This document shows positions 34,531 to 46,691 of a DNA stretch of 58,688 nucleotides, piece after piece (position 1 is the stretch's first letter; every line of letters begins with the position of its first letter). The DNA comes from Thermomucor indicae-seudaticae. Its lineage: Eukaryota; Mucoromycota; Mucoromycetes; Mucorales; Lichtheimiaceae. The stretch lies in assembly GCA_000787465.1 (NCBI GenBank), contig JSYX01000181.1, positions 1 through 58,688 on the forward strand. Direction: 5' to 3'. The notes below the pieces were generated by a model. The model made no database searches. It saw only the letters and a program-made list of their open reading frames with translations, and was not told the origin of the DNA. A program made the translations under genes and the position numbers.

Positions 34531-35435
34531 GATGTCAGCCCAAACCTCACGACTTACTCACTGTCTGTCCGTCCGTCCTTCCGTCCTTACCTATGCATCG
34601 CTCAACCGGCCTAAAATGTGTCCTTTCTTTCTCACCGCATGCTGTTTGTCATATGGAAGTCGGATTCCCTATAGCACGAGGCATTTTCCTGTTGTTTGTG
34701 TTACTGTTTTTATCTTTTTGCCCTGCTCCCAATAACTACATCCTACTCCTACGTCTTCGTAGATCTAAAACCCTCTTGTGACTAACGATACACATATCAC
34801 TGCTGCCTTTTGTATTGTCGTTTCGGACATGTTACTAATGCGGCTTGTGATATTCCTGTTCGATCCAGCAAACACAGAATCATCTATATCGTTGGTCGCA
34901 TCGGTTCAACTTCTTTTATTTTCGTCTCTACTAGTTCTCTATGGCTATGGAAGTTGGACTTTATGAACTAGGAGGGGTCAGTTTGCTATGACTGAGGGTA
35001 GCGGAAGAATCCATAGTTGACCGCTCACTACACATAGAGCGCCATAAAACACAAGTCTCGATGAACACATCTCGCAGACCTTAGCTCGAACTTGCGTCAA
35101 GTCTTTGGTATTACTACGCTAAAGGCAAAGAGCAGACTGCGCAAAAATTAGTGCTTACAAAGCAAAAAGGGAAGCGGTGCAGCGCCATTTGTGAGTAGAG
35201 ACATAGTAATGGATACCAGTTGTGAAAGACTCATCAGCTAAGCATGCTTGCATTTACGCTTTCACAGCAAAAGTGGCTTTTAAGATAATGCGTCGTGTCA
35301 TGACCAAAAGAAGCAGAAAACGGGGCCCTTTCATGCGCTCACGAGTGACAGAACCTCCAGCAACAAACAAGTAGAAACTCTTCGCATTTGACGACTCAAT
35401 AGTTTTTTCATGTTTCCTTTAAATCCGTTGATTAT
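34531..35435. other. 3' region of the kinase gene and intergenic space
   Basis: Convergent with COX12. Pyrimidine-rich sequence up to about 34,790 is probably the kinase 3' UTR. No open frame with support in the remainder. Confidence 0.4.
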
Positions 35436-35978
35436 CTAGACGTTGAAGTTGGATGGGTTGCGACCTTCCTCTCTCTGGGCATCCCACTTGGAAATCTGTA
35501 ATGGAAAGGAAAGAACATACGATTATTTGGTCAATTCGTGTTAAGTCGTCTCGTATTTTAAATTATCAACTCACCCATTCGTTGGGGCAGAGACTGTGGA
35601 AGTTCCTCCAGAACTGCTTGCAGGGAGCAAAGTCCTCACCACGAGCGTTGATGCACTTGTAGTAGTCGACATAGTTTTGCCAGCAGCTGCCAGTGGTACA
35701 CGACGTGAATTGACGGATTAAATTTACAATAAAGATATCAATACGTACTGCTTGGTCTGGTTGGTGTTAGGGAAGCTGTTATGGTTCGTGTACAAGGTCA
35801 ACTTTTTGTCGTCGCTCAATGTAAATTGTCGCATGCTTACCGGGCATCAAAACCAGCTACATTACAAGACAAAATTTAACAAAGGCGACAATGTTAATCC
35901 CTACACCGTTATTGAAGTGGAATAAAGCTTAAGAGTTTGCATACCGGTGGTCAGCTTGATTTCTTGGGCTTCAGACAT
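35436..35978 (-). CDS. COX12: Cytochrome c oxidase subunit VIb
   Basis: Five exons on the minus strand (35978-35945, 35856-35841, 35775-35749, 35686-35575, 35495-35436) give 82 residues. The protein reads FDARFPNTNQTK, then the twin-cysteine hairpin CWQNYVDYYKC (Cx9C) and CKQFWRNFHSLC (Cx10C), then CPNEWISKWDAQREEG, matching Cox12/COX6B throughout. It sits on the intermembrane-space face of complex IV and is imported and oxidised through the Mia40 route. Exons 2 and 3 are microexons of 16 and 27 nt; they are needed to spell the conserved block and their phases fit exactly. Confidence 0.95.
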
Positions 35979-36364
35979 TTCCAAAATTCTACAGTGCTCG
36001 TTTAAAAACAGAGAGAGGGGTGTTAAAAAAGTTTCGTGTTTTTGCCTGGGACACGGGGCAAAAATTGAACTGTCTACGTCATCCCATTGCGCTGCTTCCT
36101 TCTGATCTGCCGGCGTTCATGGATGACTAGCCATGGAAGACCAAATGGAGCCCGTAACCAAGTTACGGACGATCGAACGATTATGCAATTTAGGCTTTCC
36201 GGGTTGACACAAGTTCGAATCCAAAACTAGTTCTAGTTGGATAAGAGATGACATGATCGTGGTCATCTTACGTTTACTAAAAGCTAAAATCTAAGTACTA
36301 TCGTGGAACTAGAAGGTGACAAGGGTGTGCGATTTGCTTCCGTCAAATAATGAAAAGAATTCTA

Positions 36365-37154
36365 TTACACTACACTGTTACTGCCTTGATTTACATTAGC
36401 GGTTGTATATCCCGTGTCCGCGGCACTTTGACCGTAAGGTGATCCATAGCCAGCTTCACCAGAACCTCCTCCAGATGCTACCCAATGGGCAGCACGGCCA
36501 CCGCCTCCGCCTTGAAGAGAATCGTGCAGCGCGTCTCGCTTCATGTTGCCTGGAGGTTCAATACCAGGCACAAATTGTAATATGGCGAATGCTACGCCAA
36601 ACACCGCCACCTGGCGCCATCTTCAGTTGAATATTCTACGCAGTAAAAGGTGATCTCATGTAAATAATACTCACAATAACGCCGGATGCAATACCGAGTG
36701 GCAATTGATTCAACAGGATACATCCAATGCTATATCATCCTTGTTATTCATTGCTTGATCATGGTCATTCCTACAACTTACAAAATATAGACTATTGAAA
36801 ACGCGTCAGTCTGTAAAAGGAATATGGGTTTGATTGTAGTTCACTTACATAATCCTCGACCGAGAAATGAAAACATGTACGACACGTGCTGTGTGATGAT
36901 AGCTGGCAGTCGAAACTCAAAGACAAAGACCATGACACCGAACACGATGCAATATATTCCTCGTATGAACTGCGGGAAGCCTGTCCAGACACATCATCAG
37001 GAAACTTTGAAGCGCATGGAAGAGTTCGGCGCCCACCTCCAGTGATAATCGTAACAACACCTCCAATTATCATAAAGCATGCTACAATAATGTTTATGAT
37101 CCGGAATATCAGGCTGTGGTTAGCATGCTTAATATTATCAAGTATCCGGTCCAT
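36365..37154 (-). CDS. TVP15: COPI-associated four-helix Golgi membrane protein (Tvp15-like)
   Basis: Five exons on the minus strand (37154-37037, 36980-36849, 36791-36782, 36729-36675, 36610-36365) give 186 residues. Four transmembrane helices fit the COPI_assoc/Tvp15 family: IINIIVACFMIIGGVVTIIT, FIRGIYCIVFGVMVFVFEF, then SYMFSFLGRGLFYIFIGCIL, and GVIVAVFGVAFAILQFV. A Gly/Ser-rich cytosolic tail of about 55 residues follows. Family members are found in late Golgi/tlg2 vesicles; the exact job is not known. The third exon is only 10 nt long and supplies part of the conserved GRGLFYIFIG block, since the alternative of skipping it shifts frame. The symbol is by family membership. Confidence 0.8.
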
Positions 37155-37264
37155 TTAGTATTGTATAGTACGGTCAATTAGTAGAAAGAAAGATGATGAA
37201 AAAGGGAAAGGGTTCAAGGCGAATGTGTAAAAACACCCCGCGGAGCTGTCTATGTTTATTTTGT

Positions 37265-38966
<1,702 letters not shown>

Positions 38967-39263
38967 CTACTTCTGTCCAAAAAGCGCGGCTTATAAATCA
39001 TTCCGCTCGGGATACCGATCCCGGGCTTCTTCGCTTCCCTCTCAGATAATTTCAGGGCACTCAGCTGTTTAATAATCTGCGATATGGTAGCGCTCCGTGA
39101 GCTGGTTACTGCCCGCTGGGTCTTGCATCCACATGATCTCATAACAGGAAAAACAAGCAAAAATGACGCCATATACGGCTCGAATTAGTGGCTTTTGCTG
39201 AATAAGCATTCCAAGCAAACCGTTTTATTCTCATTTCCTATACAAAAGCCATAGCAACATAGA

Positions 39264-40272
39264 CTATCGCCGCCGCCTGCGAGCCTAAAGAGGTCATTTG
39301 TCAGCTAGCTGCAACACAACCGCGGCTTTTTTTCTTCGCACCTGGTAAAGACCAGTATAGTAACCACAGTAATACCATGCCATAATGAGGTTGGAAAGCG
39401 CTTCATCCTCTAGAAGCCAGAAAAAACATTAATTCAGTCAATTAGAAGTATAGGATATCCCGTACCTGAAGCACTTGGTCCCATGGACATAGACATAGGT
39501 TGAGGAGGCATGGGTGGTGGAGGTGCTTGCCAGTATGACGGATCCTGGTTATAGTAGTAGTTGTTATCATAGTAATACCAAGACTGGTCTGCAGCCGAGG
39601 TATCTTTGTGCGTAGAGTGATCTTCCACTGCATCATCCTGTGTCAGTTTGCGTTTGCGGCTCTGTGTTGGCATTGTTTCTTGTTGCGGCGTGACGCTAGC
39701 TTCTTCTTCAGACTGTAATTGTTTCGGTGGTTCTTCTTCAAAGGACACCTGTTTTGCCGACTTTACACCTTCAGCTTTTGTCTGCTCATTATCCTGTGAT
39801 ATTTGTGCCTTGATCTCTCTGCTCAAATACATCGATTAGCCTACGTATGATGCACTTTTAAAGAACCGATGTAACATACTTTTTGATGACTTTTGGTTTC
39901 GGTATCACGGCAGAAGGACTTGGCGGTCGTAGTGTTGCGCGATCGTGGTAAGTCTATTTGCACATACCCCGTTGGGCAGCTGCAGTAAACGATGCCAACT
40001 GGCTGGAATTACCTCATATCCTTTGAGTGCCTGATCCCAAAAGTCAATTAACCTAGTGTCTTCCCATGAGTCGTAATACTCTTCCTGGTGCGTACAAATT
40101 GGAAGAAACGATCGAATCAGTGATTTCCATGAGCAGACCTCACACCGTTCGCGTTTACTTTATTGTCGGCGGTTTCTGATTCTGGTTCTCCTAAAGCGTC
40201 ATCATAAACTTCTTCCTCTTCATAGTCCTCATCAATAGCTCGTGCTGCGTCACGATCTATATAGCTTGTCAT
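39264..40272 (-). CDS. SMN1: Survival of motor neuron (SMN) orthologue
   Basis: Six exons on the minus strand (40272-40159, 40084-40013, 39953-39880, 39818-39466, 39409-39342, 39284-39264), about 233 residues. The Gemin2-binding region is present (YYDSWEDTRLIDFWDQALKG) and so is the C-terminal YG box for self-association (LSNLIMAWYYCGYYTGLYQ); the middle is charged and then Tyr/Pro/Met-rich. SMN drives loading of Sm rings onto spliceosomal snRNAs. The Tudor domain of animal SMN is not evident, as in fission yeast Smn1. The end is uncertain: a donor GTGCGA gives the tail ARRRRR at 39264, while reading through gives VRRKKAAVVLQLADK and a stop at 39294. The gene lies 0.3 kb from both GLR1 and PEP7. 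Confidence 0.9.
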
Positions 40273-40589
40273 TTTCTAAAACAAGCGCCACTGGGAAACT
40301 GCTCCTAAATCGCGGAAACCCAGCCAATGTCCACTGCAGGTCAGGCATAGAACAAAAAACGAGTGCAGCTGGCACTATATTCTGGCTCGATACCAGTAAA
40401 GGGTTTGCGCATCCAACATCCTTCGAAAGCGTGTTGTAAACGACTGTATTACAATGCAGTAACAGGTGAATCATAATCAGTGCAGTGCAGCAATTTTCAG
40501 AGTATTATTAGAGACATGATAGTATTACATGGAATTTTATTGTGATAGGTTGTCTTGTCGTAATGGTATCTAAAGGTCGCATTAATTCG

Positions 40590-42892
40590 TCAGTAAGTTT
40601 GTTCAGCTTTTAGACGAGCCATTTCAGCGAGGAGCTCGTCAAGATTGCGTTTTAATGTCCGGACGTCTTCAAACTTGCGATTCCTCTGAGCTTCACGGAT
40701 ATAACCCTCTAGCAGTGCTTGCTGTTCCTGGAACGCCTGTAGTTGCACTGCTAGCTCGGGATTTCCGCCAGACGCTTTGCCATTGGAGGCTGACTTGAGT
40801 TTGGAGCCACCGTTTGATTTCTTGTCAGGCTTCAGTATGCGAGGGAGCATCTGAAGTGGAAGCATGTTTTGCTGAAGGTATAAATTAGCCGCGGTGCAAA
40901 TGTTGGCTTGCAGACGCTTCATGGAATTAGATTGGACCGGCAAGGACTTTATGCTTTTTGCCAGGGTATCATATAAAGCAAAATTGTCCAGGAGCGATTT
41001 GCGTATGACCGCCGCTTTCTGAAAACTTTGCTCCGTTTGAGAAGTGATCTTCTCTTTCCTGACACGGGTTCAGTCCTCGGGAAGATAGCGCTTTTAGGAT
41101 AAGCTTAAGACACTTACTCGAGCATAAGAATCATCTCGTGAAATCGAGGCAATTGTTTCTCGATGTTTTGACGTGCCAGAGATAGCTGATGGTAGAGTTG
41201 CATGATCGGTAATGGCCGCATGGCTTCTTCGTGCTTTATTTTGCGCCTAATAACATATCAAAGACCTGATACAAAGCGCATGATTTCCAAGAACACTTAC
41301 CGAAACACGGCACGCTGACAATCACGACATGCTCGAGTGTCACCTACTGGCTGCTCATCGAAATAGTCTACAGCCAAACATGTGAGTACCTTGTGTGCAA
41401 CGGCTTCACAAATCGATGTCTCACCAGATGACATGTTAAGGAAAAGGGGTATCATATTTGAGCACCGCGTGCTGCCGCATATGACACGGCCGCATAATCG
41501 ACAATGATGCTTCCGGTTTGTCATGGTGAATACATTACTGATCGGATAAGAGAATCAGTTTAAGCTTCTCGCAGAACATTTGTAAACGTACCCGCATAGA
41601 GGGCAGTTCTTCACGTTGCGATCGTCATCCCATTTTGCCACGGATTGTTCCCCATCTAGAAAAATTTATGCATTGTTAACCCTCGCAATCGAAGAACGAG
41701 AAGGATACAATAATACCTCTATATTTGAGTTTCATACTAAGTATACTGTTCCCGTTAGAGACGTAGCCTGATTTCGGCGACATAACACTGCTTGCTATGC
41801 TGTCCCTTGAGGAAGATGATTCGGAGCGGTCCATCGACAAACTGCCAAGCGACGGAGTAGAAGAGCTATGGTTGACTTCATGTTTGTTGCCAGTGTCAAT
41901 GTAGTAATGGATTCTTGCTAACTTTCCGGATTATTGGTTTAGTTTTCAGCATCATCCAAGAGTCTCTGGTATTAGTTTACCTTCTCCAGCCGTTTTTCGA
42001 GTCGGTTACTTTCCAGATGAACACGGTCGATCGTCTTTGCTCGTTTCTTTAAAAACACATCCGTTAAATTTCTTGTTGCACCCTGATGGTCCATGTAGCC
42101 AGGTCGGCTAACGAAGCATCCGAAACAAACTCGACACCAGACTCCGTTCTCTGGATCGTGGCGTGCAGACGAGTCCAGTTTGATCTCATACTGTGTATGT
42201 TGTTCACAAAATAGTTTCCCGCATCTGCAATAATGAATGCGTAAGACACAGCATGGTTTGGTGGGTACATTTCTTTCCCGTTCAATATAAATGACCACAC
42301 GTACTGACTGCAATGTCTTTTCCCGACACCCAATCGACCAAGTGCTTTTCCGCATCCGGGCGAGCTGCATATATCTTGACCGCTTTCCCGCTGCCAATGC
42401 TCTCTCGTAACTACTTCTCCTTGTAACTGTTTATCATTGGCATCGGACGCAAAATAGGCTGCATTACTGTTCCCAATACTCAGGTTGCTAAAACTGCTGA
42501 TAAGCGTAGGATCCACTAGTTGTTTTAGGGAACGTTCGACGGCAATGCCACCGAGGAAACCGCTTCCGGTGTTCGTTGGACTACCGCTCAAAGTTGTTCT
42601 CGGCGAGGTTGAACCAAATGACGATTGAACTTTCTTTTGTGCATTACGAAACCACAATAGCAAAGCTCCTTTAGAGTCTTCTTCGGTATGAGCCGAATCG
42701 AGATGCTGACGATTGCCAAAGTTCGGAAAAGGTTAGTCTCTTGCTCCAGCGTTTCGTTCCAAGTCGCTGTTTTACCGAATTTAAAGCCTCAAGCGATGTA
42801 CAAGAGCAGTCGCAAATCGGGCAGCGTATCCCGTCGAGGGGGACGTAATCTTCATAATTGTACCCAGACCGTTGCCGGCTCGCCATTACCAC
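40590..42892 (-). CDS. PEP7: Vac1/Pep7 (Rabenosyn-5-like) endosomal FYVE protein
   Basis: Eight exons (42892-42776, 42705-42305, 42224-41981, 41921-41717, 41655-41592, 41537-41301, 41246-41118, 41058-40590) give about 621 residues. An N-terminal C2H2 finger (CPICDCSC, HLDSAH) is completed across the first intron. A first FYVE-like finger (GKRHCSQCGKLFC to WCRVCFGCF) is followed by a Ser-rich linker and a second, more canonical one (KNCPLCGNVFTMTNRKHHCR, LCGRVICG, RACRDCQ). The C-terminus is a coiled coil with NPELAVQLQAFQEQQALLEG, like the Rab5/Vps21-binding end of Vac1. Vac1 tethers Golgi-derived vesicles to endosomes with Vps21 and Vps45 by binding PI3P. An ATG two codons inside the first (42886) is an alternative start. 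Confidence 0.92.
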
Positions 42893-44504
42893 AACATTCG
42901 AATACGGAACGGAAAAGATTGCCGGTACTTCTTCCTGACCCCGAAAACAGGAATGCGAGACTTCTCCGACATCGGGGTTTTAAGCGGAACCTTGCATTCT
43001 TCTGGTGCCATTGCCGCCAGTCGCTTGAGAGAGTATGTTTAGGAGGACTTGATTATTCTTACTTATCAAAGGATATATATAAAGGGTCCTTAAGCGACAG
43101 CATTTAAAATTTCTGAAACCTTGTTTTCTAGAACCATAGAAATGCTGTACCGTACAGAATCCGATCTTAGCGTCCTACATGATACTAGCAAACATAACGA
43201 TTCCCTTCAGCGTGTCACGGAGTAACTAGCGCATTCATGACAGGTCCCTACGAGCTTCCTTCTTCTTCCGCATCTATTCGTCGGATAACCATGACAGACG
43301 ACCTTAACAGAAATTTGCACAATATCCCCTCGTGAGTCTCATCCACGCCTAATGTTCTCTGCTTGAACAGAAATAAACTTAATGGGAATACATTATATAA
43401 GGGAAGCAGTCGACAGTGAAATACTGTATCCCTTTTCTTATTGACTTCTTTTCCCGGTAATTATCCGATGTTAATGATAATTATCGCGCGTAGACGTGTC
43501 AATACAGTCGTTTATCTTGTGAGGCATGACAGAAACGTGTAGCTTCCGCTAAATACGAGTTTTCGGTGCTGCTTCGAAAAGGACAAAGGCGCAGAAGCCG
43601 CTTTCGTGAGTGTAGATAAAAGGACTTTTACACATGGGAATTTTTCCACATTCACTGTGACGTTTCAGCGTGAAAGATGGATTTTGCGGATGAACTACGA
43701 TGGTTTGAAAGGCTCCTTAATACCGTATCGCAATGCTCTGATGAAATGGTCTATGCCACTCTCAACATCCGGGACAACATCAGTTAACGGACTATATTGC
43801 TCTTTCATTGACTAACGTGTCCCAGAGGACATGGACGTGCTTATCCATAAGTTCTCCTCACCTACCGTTGGTTTCGTTTGCTGCAGAAGAGGTTGGACAT
43901 GGTCTTTACCACCAACTCGGTTCATGCAACCTGTATTCCTCCGCAGATCATGCCCACTTACAAAGTTGTATGGGAACTCTGTTTGAAACAACATTGCAGC
44001 CTCTGACGAGATCGTGTCGGTCAGAGCCATTGCTTGTAAGTTCACGGGGGCCTGACATTATTCACACAGCCTTTTGCGTTTGTCTCTTTTCAAGCTATCG
44101 AAGCTTTCGGGCCCAACAGAGACATTTTATAATGATGACTACCTCCCTTGCTGAACCGTACCAGAACCTTTGTGCAAGTTCATTGGCACTGTAGACAATG
44201 GATTGCATATTAAAGCCGCGTTACGTTACTTTTCCTCTTTGAGTCTAGAAGGCATACGCAGCTAAGGGATGATAAACAGGGTTCTGCCTTTTATGGGTAG
44301 CTCCGAACAACTGGCTCAGGAACAGTTTACTACACTATGCGCGTTGAGGAAAGACCGCCGCACAGATTTAAATAAATCGTGTTCCCAACTTTTTTTTCTG
44401 GGAAATTCGCGTTTCTTTCTATCTGTTATCCCTTTTCTTTTTTCTACATATTGCACTACTTGAAAACTAGAAAAAAGAACCATATAACTTATTCTCGTAA
44501 TTCT
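42893..44504. other. Intergenic region with coding-like fragments
   Basis: About 1.6 kb before the seven-helix gene. A TATATAA at 43394 and an ATG at 43676 lead into a coding-like run (DELRWFERLLNTVSQ), followed by a 43-nt intron-like gap with the branch TGACTAAC and a further run (EDMDVLIHKFSSPTVG). Beyond that the frames do not join without stops. It may be a decayed or mis-read gene; I cannot name it. Confidence 0.3.
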
Positions 44505-44519
44505 ATGTTAAGCATATGA
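44505..44519 (+). promoter_or_regulatory. Four-codon upstream ORF overlapping the main start
   Basis: ATG TTA AGC ATA TGA at 44505-44519. Its stop codon overlaps the ATG of the seven-helix gene at 44516. If the transcript starts upstream of 44505, initiation at the main ATG would depend on leaky scanning or reinitiation. The transcript start is not known. Confidence 0.35.
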
Positions 44520-46362
44520 ATAATAATCTCGGCACGTCAACGTTCTGGAGACCTTGCGACGAGAACGGGATCTGTCACTGCGACTGGCGGTTGACGATCT
44601 ATTACTGCGAGGAAGAACCTGCCATGAAGTATATTTACATTGTGAATGCTGTATTATCAGGATTCGTCGGCTTCGTTGGTAGGTGCAGGGAAGTAACAGA
44701 AGGCATATGTATATTAAACTGTATCTGCTGTGTATTTTATAGCATGTATACTTCTCTATCATCGCGTCGTCAATCTAAAGCAAACCTGTTTTGATTGTCG
44801 CACAGGATTTCCTCGGCCTAAGCCCATCGAATCAATGGGTGTTTTTGGGATCATCTTTAATTTCTGTATGTAACCATAAGGTGGAGAAACTTTACTCCAT
44901 CATTCTCTAACCTAGTGATGATCATCATCTTAGTGCGAATGATACATGCTATTATCATAGTAACTGACGCTGCACCTAATGTGGCATTTAGACAATGTAA
45001 GTACGCCAAATGGAGAAAAAACCAAGACTACATTTACAATGTTTGTTTGATTGATGCCCAATTGAATAGTTTTCTTTGAATTCCCTTGGCAGTTTGGTAT
45101 CGGTGCGCTGGCCTGTTATTTATTTGGTGTTGCACACACACTGGCTGATGTAAAGTATCGATTTTGTGAAACGTTCCATTATGCATCTCATATAACCTCT
45201 GCTTCCTAACCTTTTTGTTTTGCTTCTCCTTTCTTCGGCGGGTTCTCCAAACAGAGCAGCAAAGTCATTTACGATGCTTGGATTCATGCACCCAGAATCG
45301 TGGACGCCATGTGTGTTCTGGTCATTACCCTTCCTTTTATCTCCAACAATATCGTTTCTATAGCGGGAGGTGTCAGCGCTCTGCACGGAAACAATTACCT
45401 GGCTGAACAATACACTAGCGCGCTGTACTACCTGTGGACGTTTTACACAGGGTTCCTAGCAGTTTTGATCGTATACGGTGGCTTGCGCCTCCTGCGCTTG
45501 CTCAACCATCACTTACTTCAGAAGAACGACGGCCGAGTGGATATTCGCAAAATTAAGCTTGGGGCCCTGAAGGTGATAAGAAAAGCCATGTCTGCAAGTC
45601 TTCTTTCTTGCTTACCAAATGTCCAATCTAGGTTAAGATCATGATTGCTACTGGCTTTACTTGCCTCACCGTGTTCGCCTTGATCCTCGTTTTATATGGT
45701 GTACTACGTGACTCCATTACAGCCCATACAGGCTACAATGTTGGCATCGGGGCTATCTGGACCTATGACGGCGTGCTGGCCACAGCCTTCATCGAGTTTT
45801 CAGTTATCCTAAAGTACGTGTAATTCCTCACTTGTTCTCCATGCTGAGTAACAGTTCTGATTTCCCTTTTAACAACTGTAGTCCGAGACTTACCGCAACC
45901 CTGGGTGGCTCCGGCTTCTCAGTGAATTCGTCTCAGAACCGGTCTCATGGTGTCACTTCACCCAACGTCTCGTCTAAACGGTACACATCCTTTGCAACAA
46001 CAATGACTGGTACAACTGCCGTCGAATTAAAGAGTGGCATCAAATCCGTGACATCCTCTTATGCTGATAAACATGCCTCAATGGACCGTGAACCAGCATC
46101 GCCATCGCCGCTCAGTCAAACACAAATTGAGAAGGACCAGTTGTATTATAATGCCATGACGAACGTTGTGCGTGCACCACCTCGATCCATCATATCGCCA
46201 ACATTGGCCTTTCTGGATGAAAAACCGCAGCGAGAAAAGCATTCTCATCCTTATCCGTCGATGCAGAATCCCGACTTACTAGCGTTAGCAAGCGAATACT
46301 CAACGTCGTCCTCAGCTATTCCCCTCATGTTGCAAAATTCAAAGAGCCAAAACAGGATGTAG
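44516..46362 (+). CDS. Seven-transmembrane protein, receptor-like, unnamed family
   Basis: Seven exons (44516-44678, 44743-44865, 44916-44996, 45070-45149, 45255-45572, 45632-45813, 45882-46362) give 475 residues. A short Cys-rich N-terminus (FWRPCDENGICHCDW, YYCEE) precedes seven hydrophobic helices: IVNAVLSGFVGFVGACILLY, MGVFGIIFNFLMIIILV, FGIGALACYLFGVAHTL, a helix at CVLVITLPFISNNIVSI, LWTFYTGFLAVLIVYGGLRL, GFTCLTVFALILVLYGVL and GVLATAFIEFSVILN. A Ser/Thr/Pro-rich cytosolic tail of about 165 residues follows. Topology and tail resemble G-protein-coupled receptors, but I see no family motif that settles it. The fourth exon starts at 45070 (acceptor AATAG), not at the nearer CAG, because only this keeps the phase. 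Confidence 0.75.
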
Positions 46363-46691
46363 AACCACAAAATCTGTTTATACGTATTTCCGATTGTACA
46401 TGTAATTGTTGTAATACCAAAGTATGATAAAACGAAACGTTTTTTGTAAAAAATGTGTTCGTATATTATGTTCGTTATGTGCTAAAGAAAATCCGGTATT
46501 GCCAATGGAGTGGAGTTATGAAATGAAGACAAGCGAAGTGGGGGTTAAGAGGGGTAAGTAGGGGATGATAAAGGAAAGAGAGAGCGATAGAGATAGAGGG
46601 AGGGAGAAAAGAGAGCAGGTGAATAAAACGTGTAATAAAGCGATCAACTATGCTCGAGGCAAAAGCCGTTGCGTCGCACAGATCGAATTGG

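Noticed and set aside
36160..36240. Sequence ending AAGTTCGAATCC that resembles a tRNA T-arm
   Set aside because: The bases on either side do not form the T-stem, and no D-arm or acceptor stem can be drawn.
46560..46620. Purine-rich GAGAGAG tract as a regulatory element
   Set aside because: Low-complexity sequence between two convergent 3' ends, with no other sign of function.
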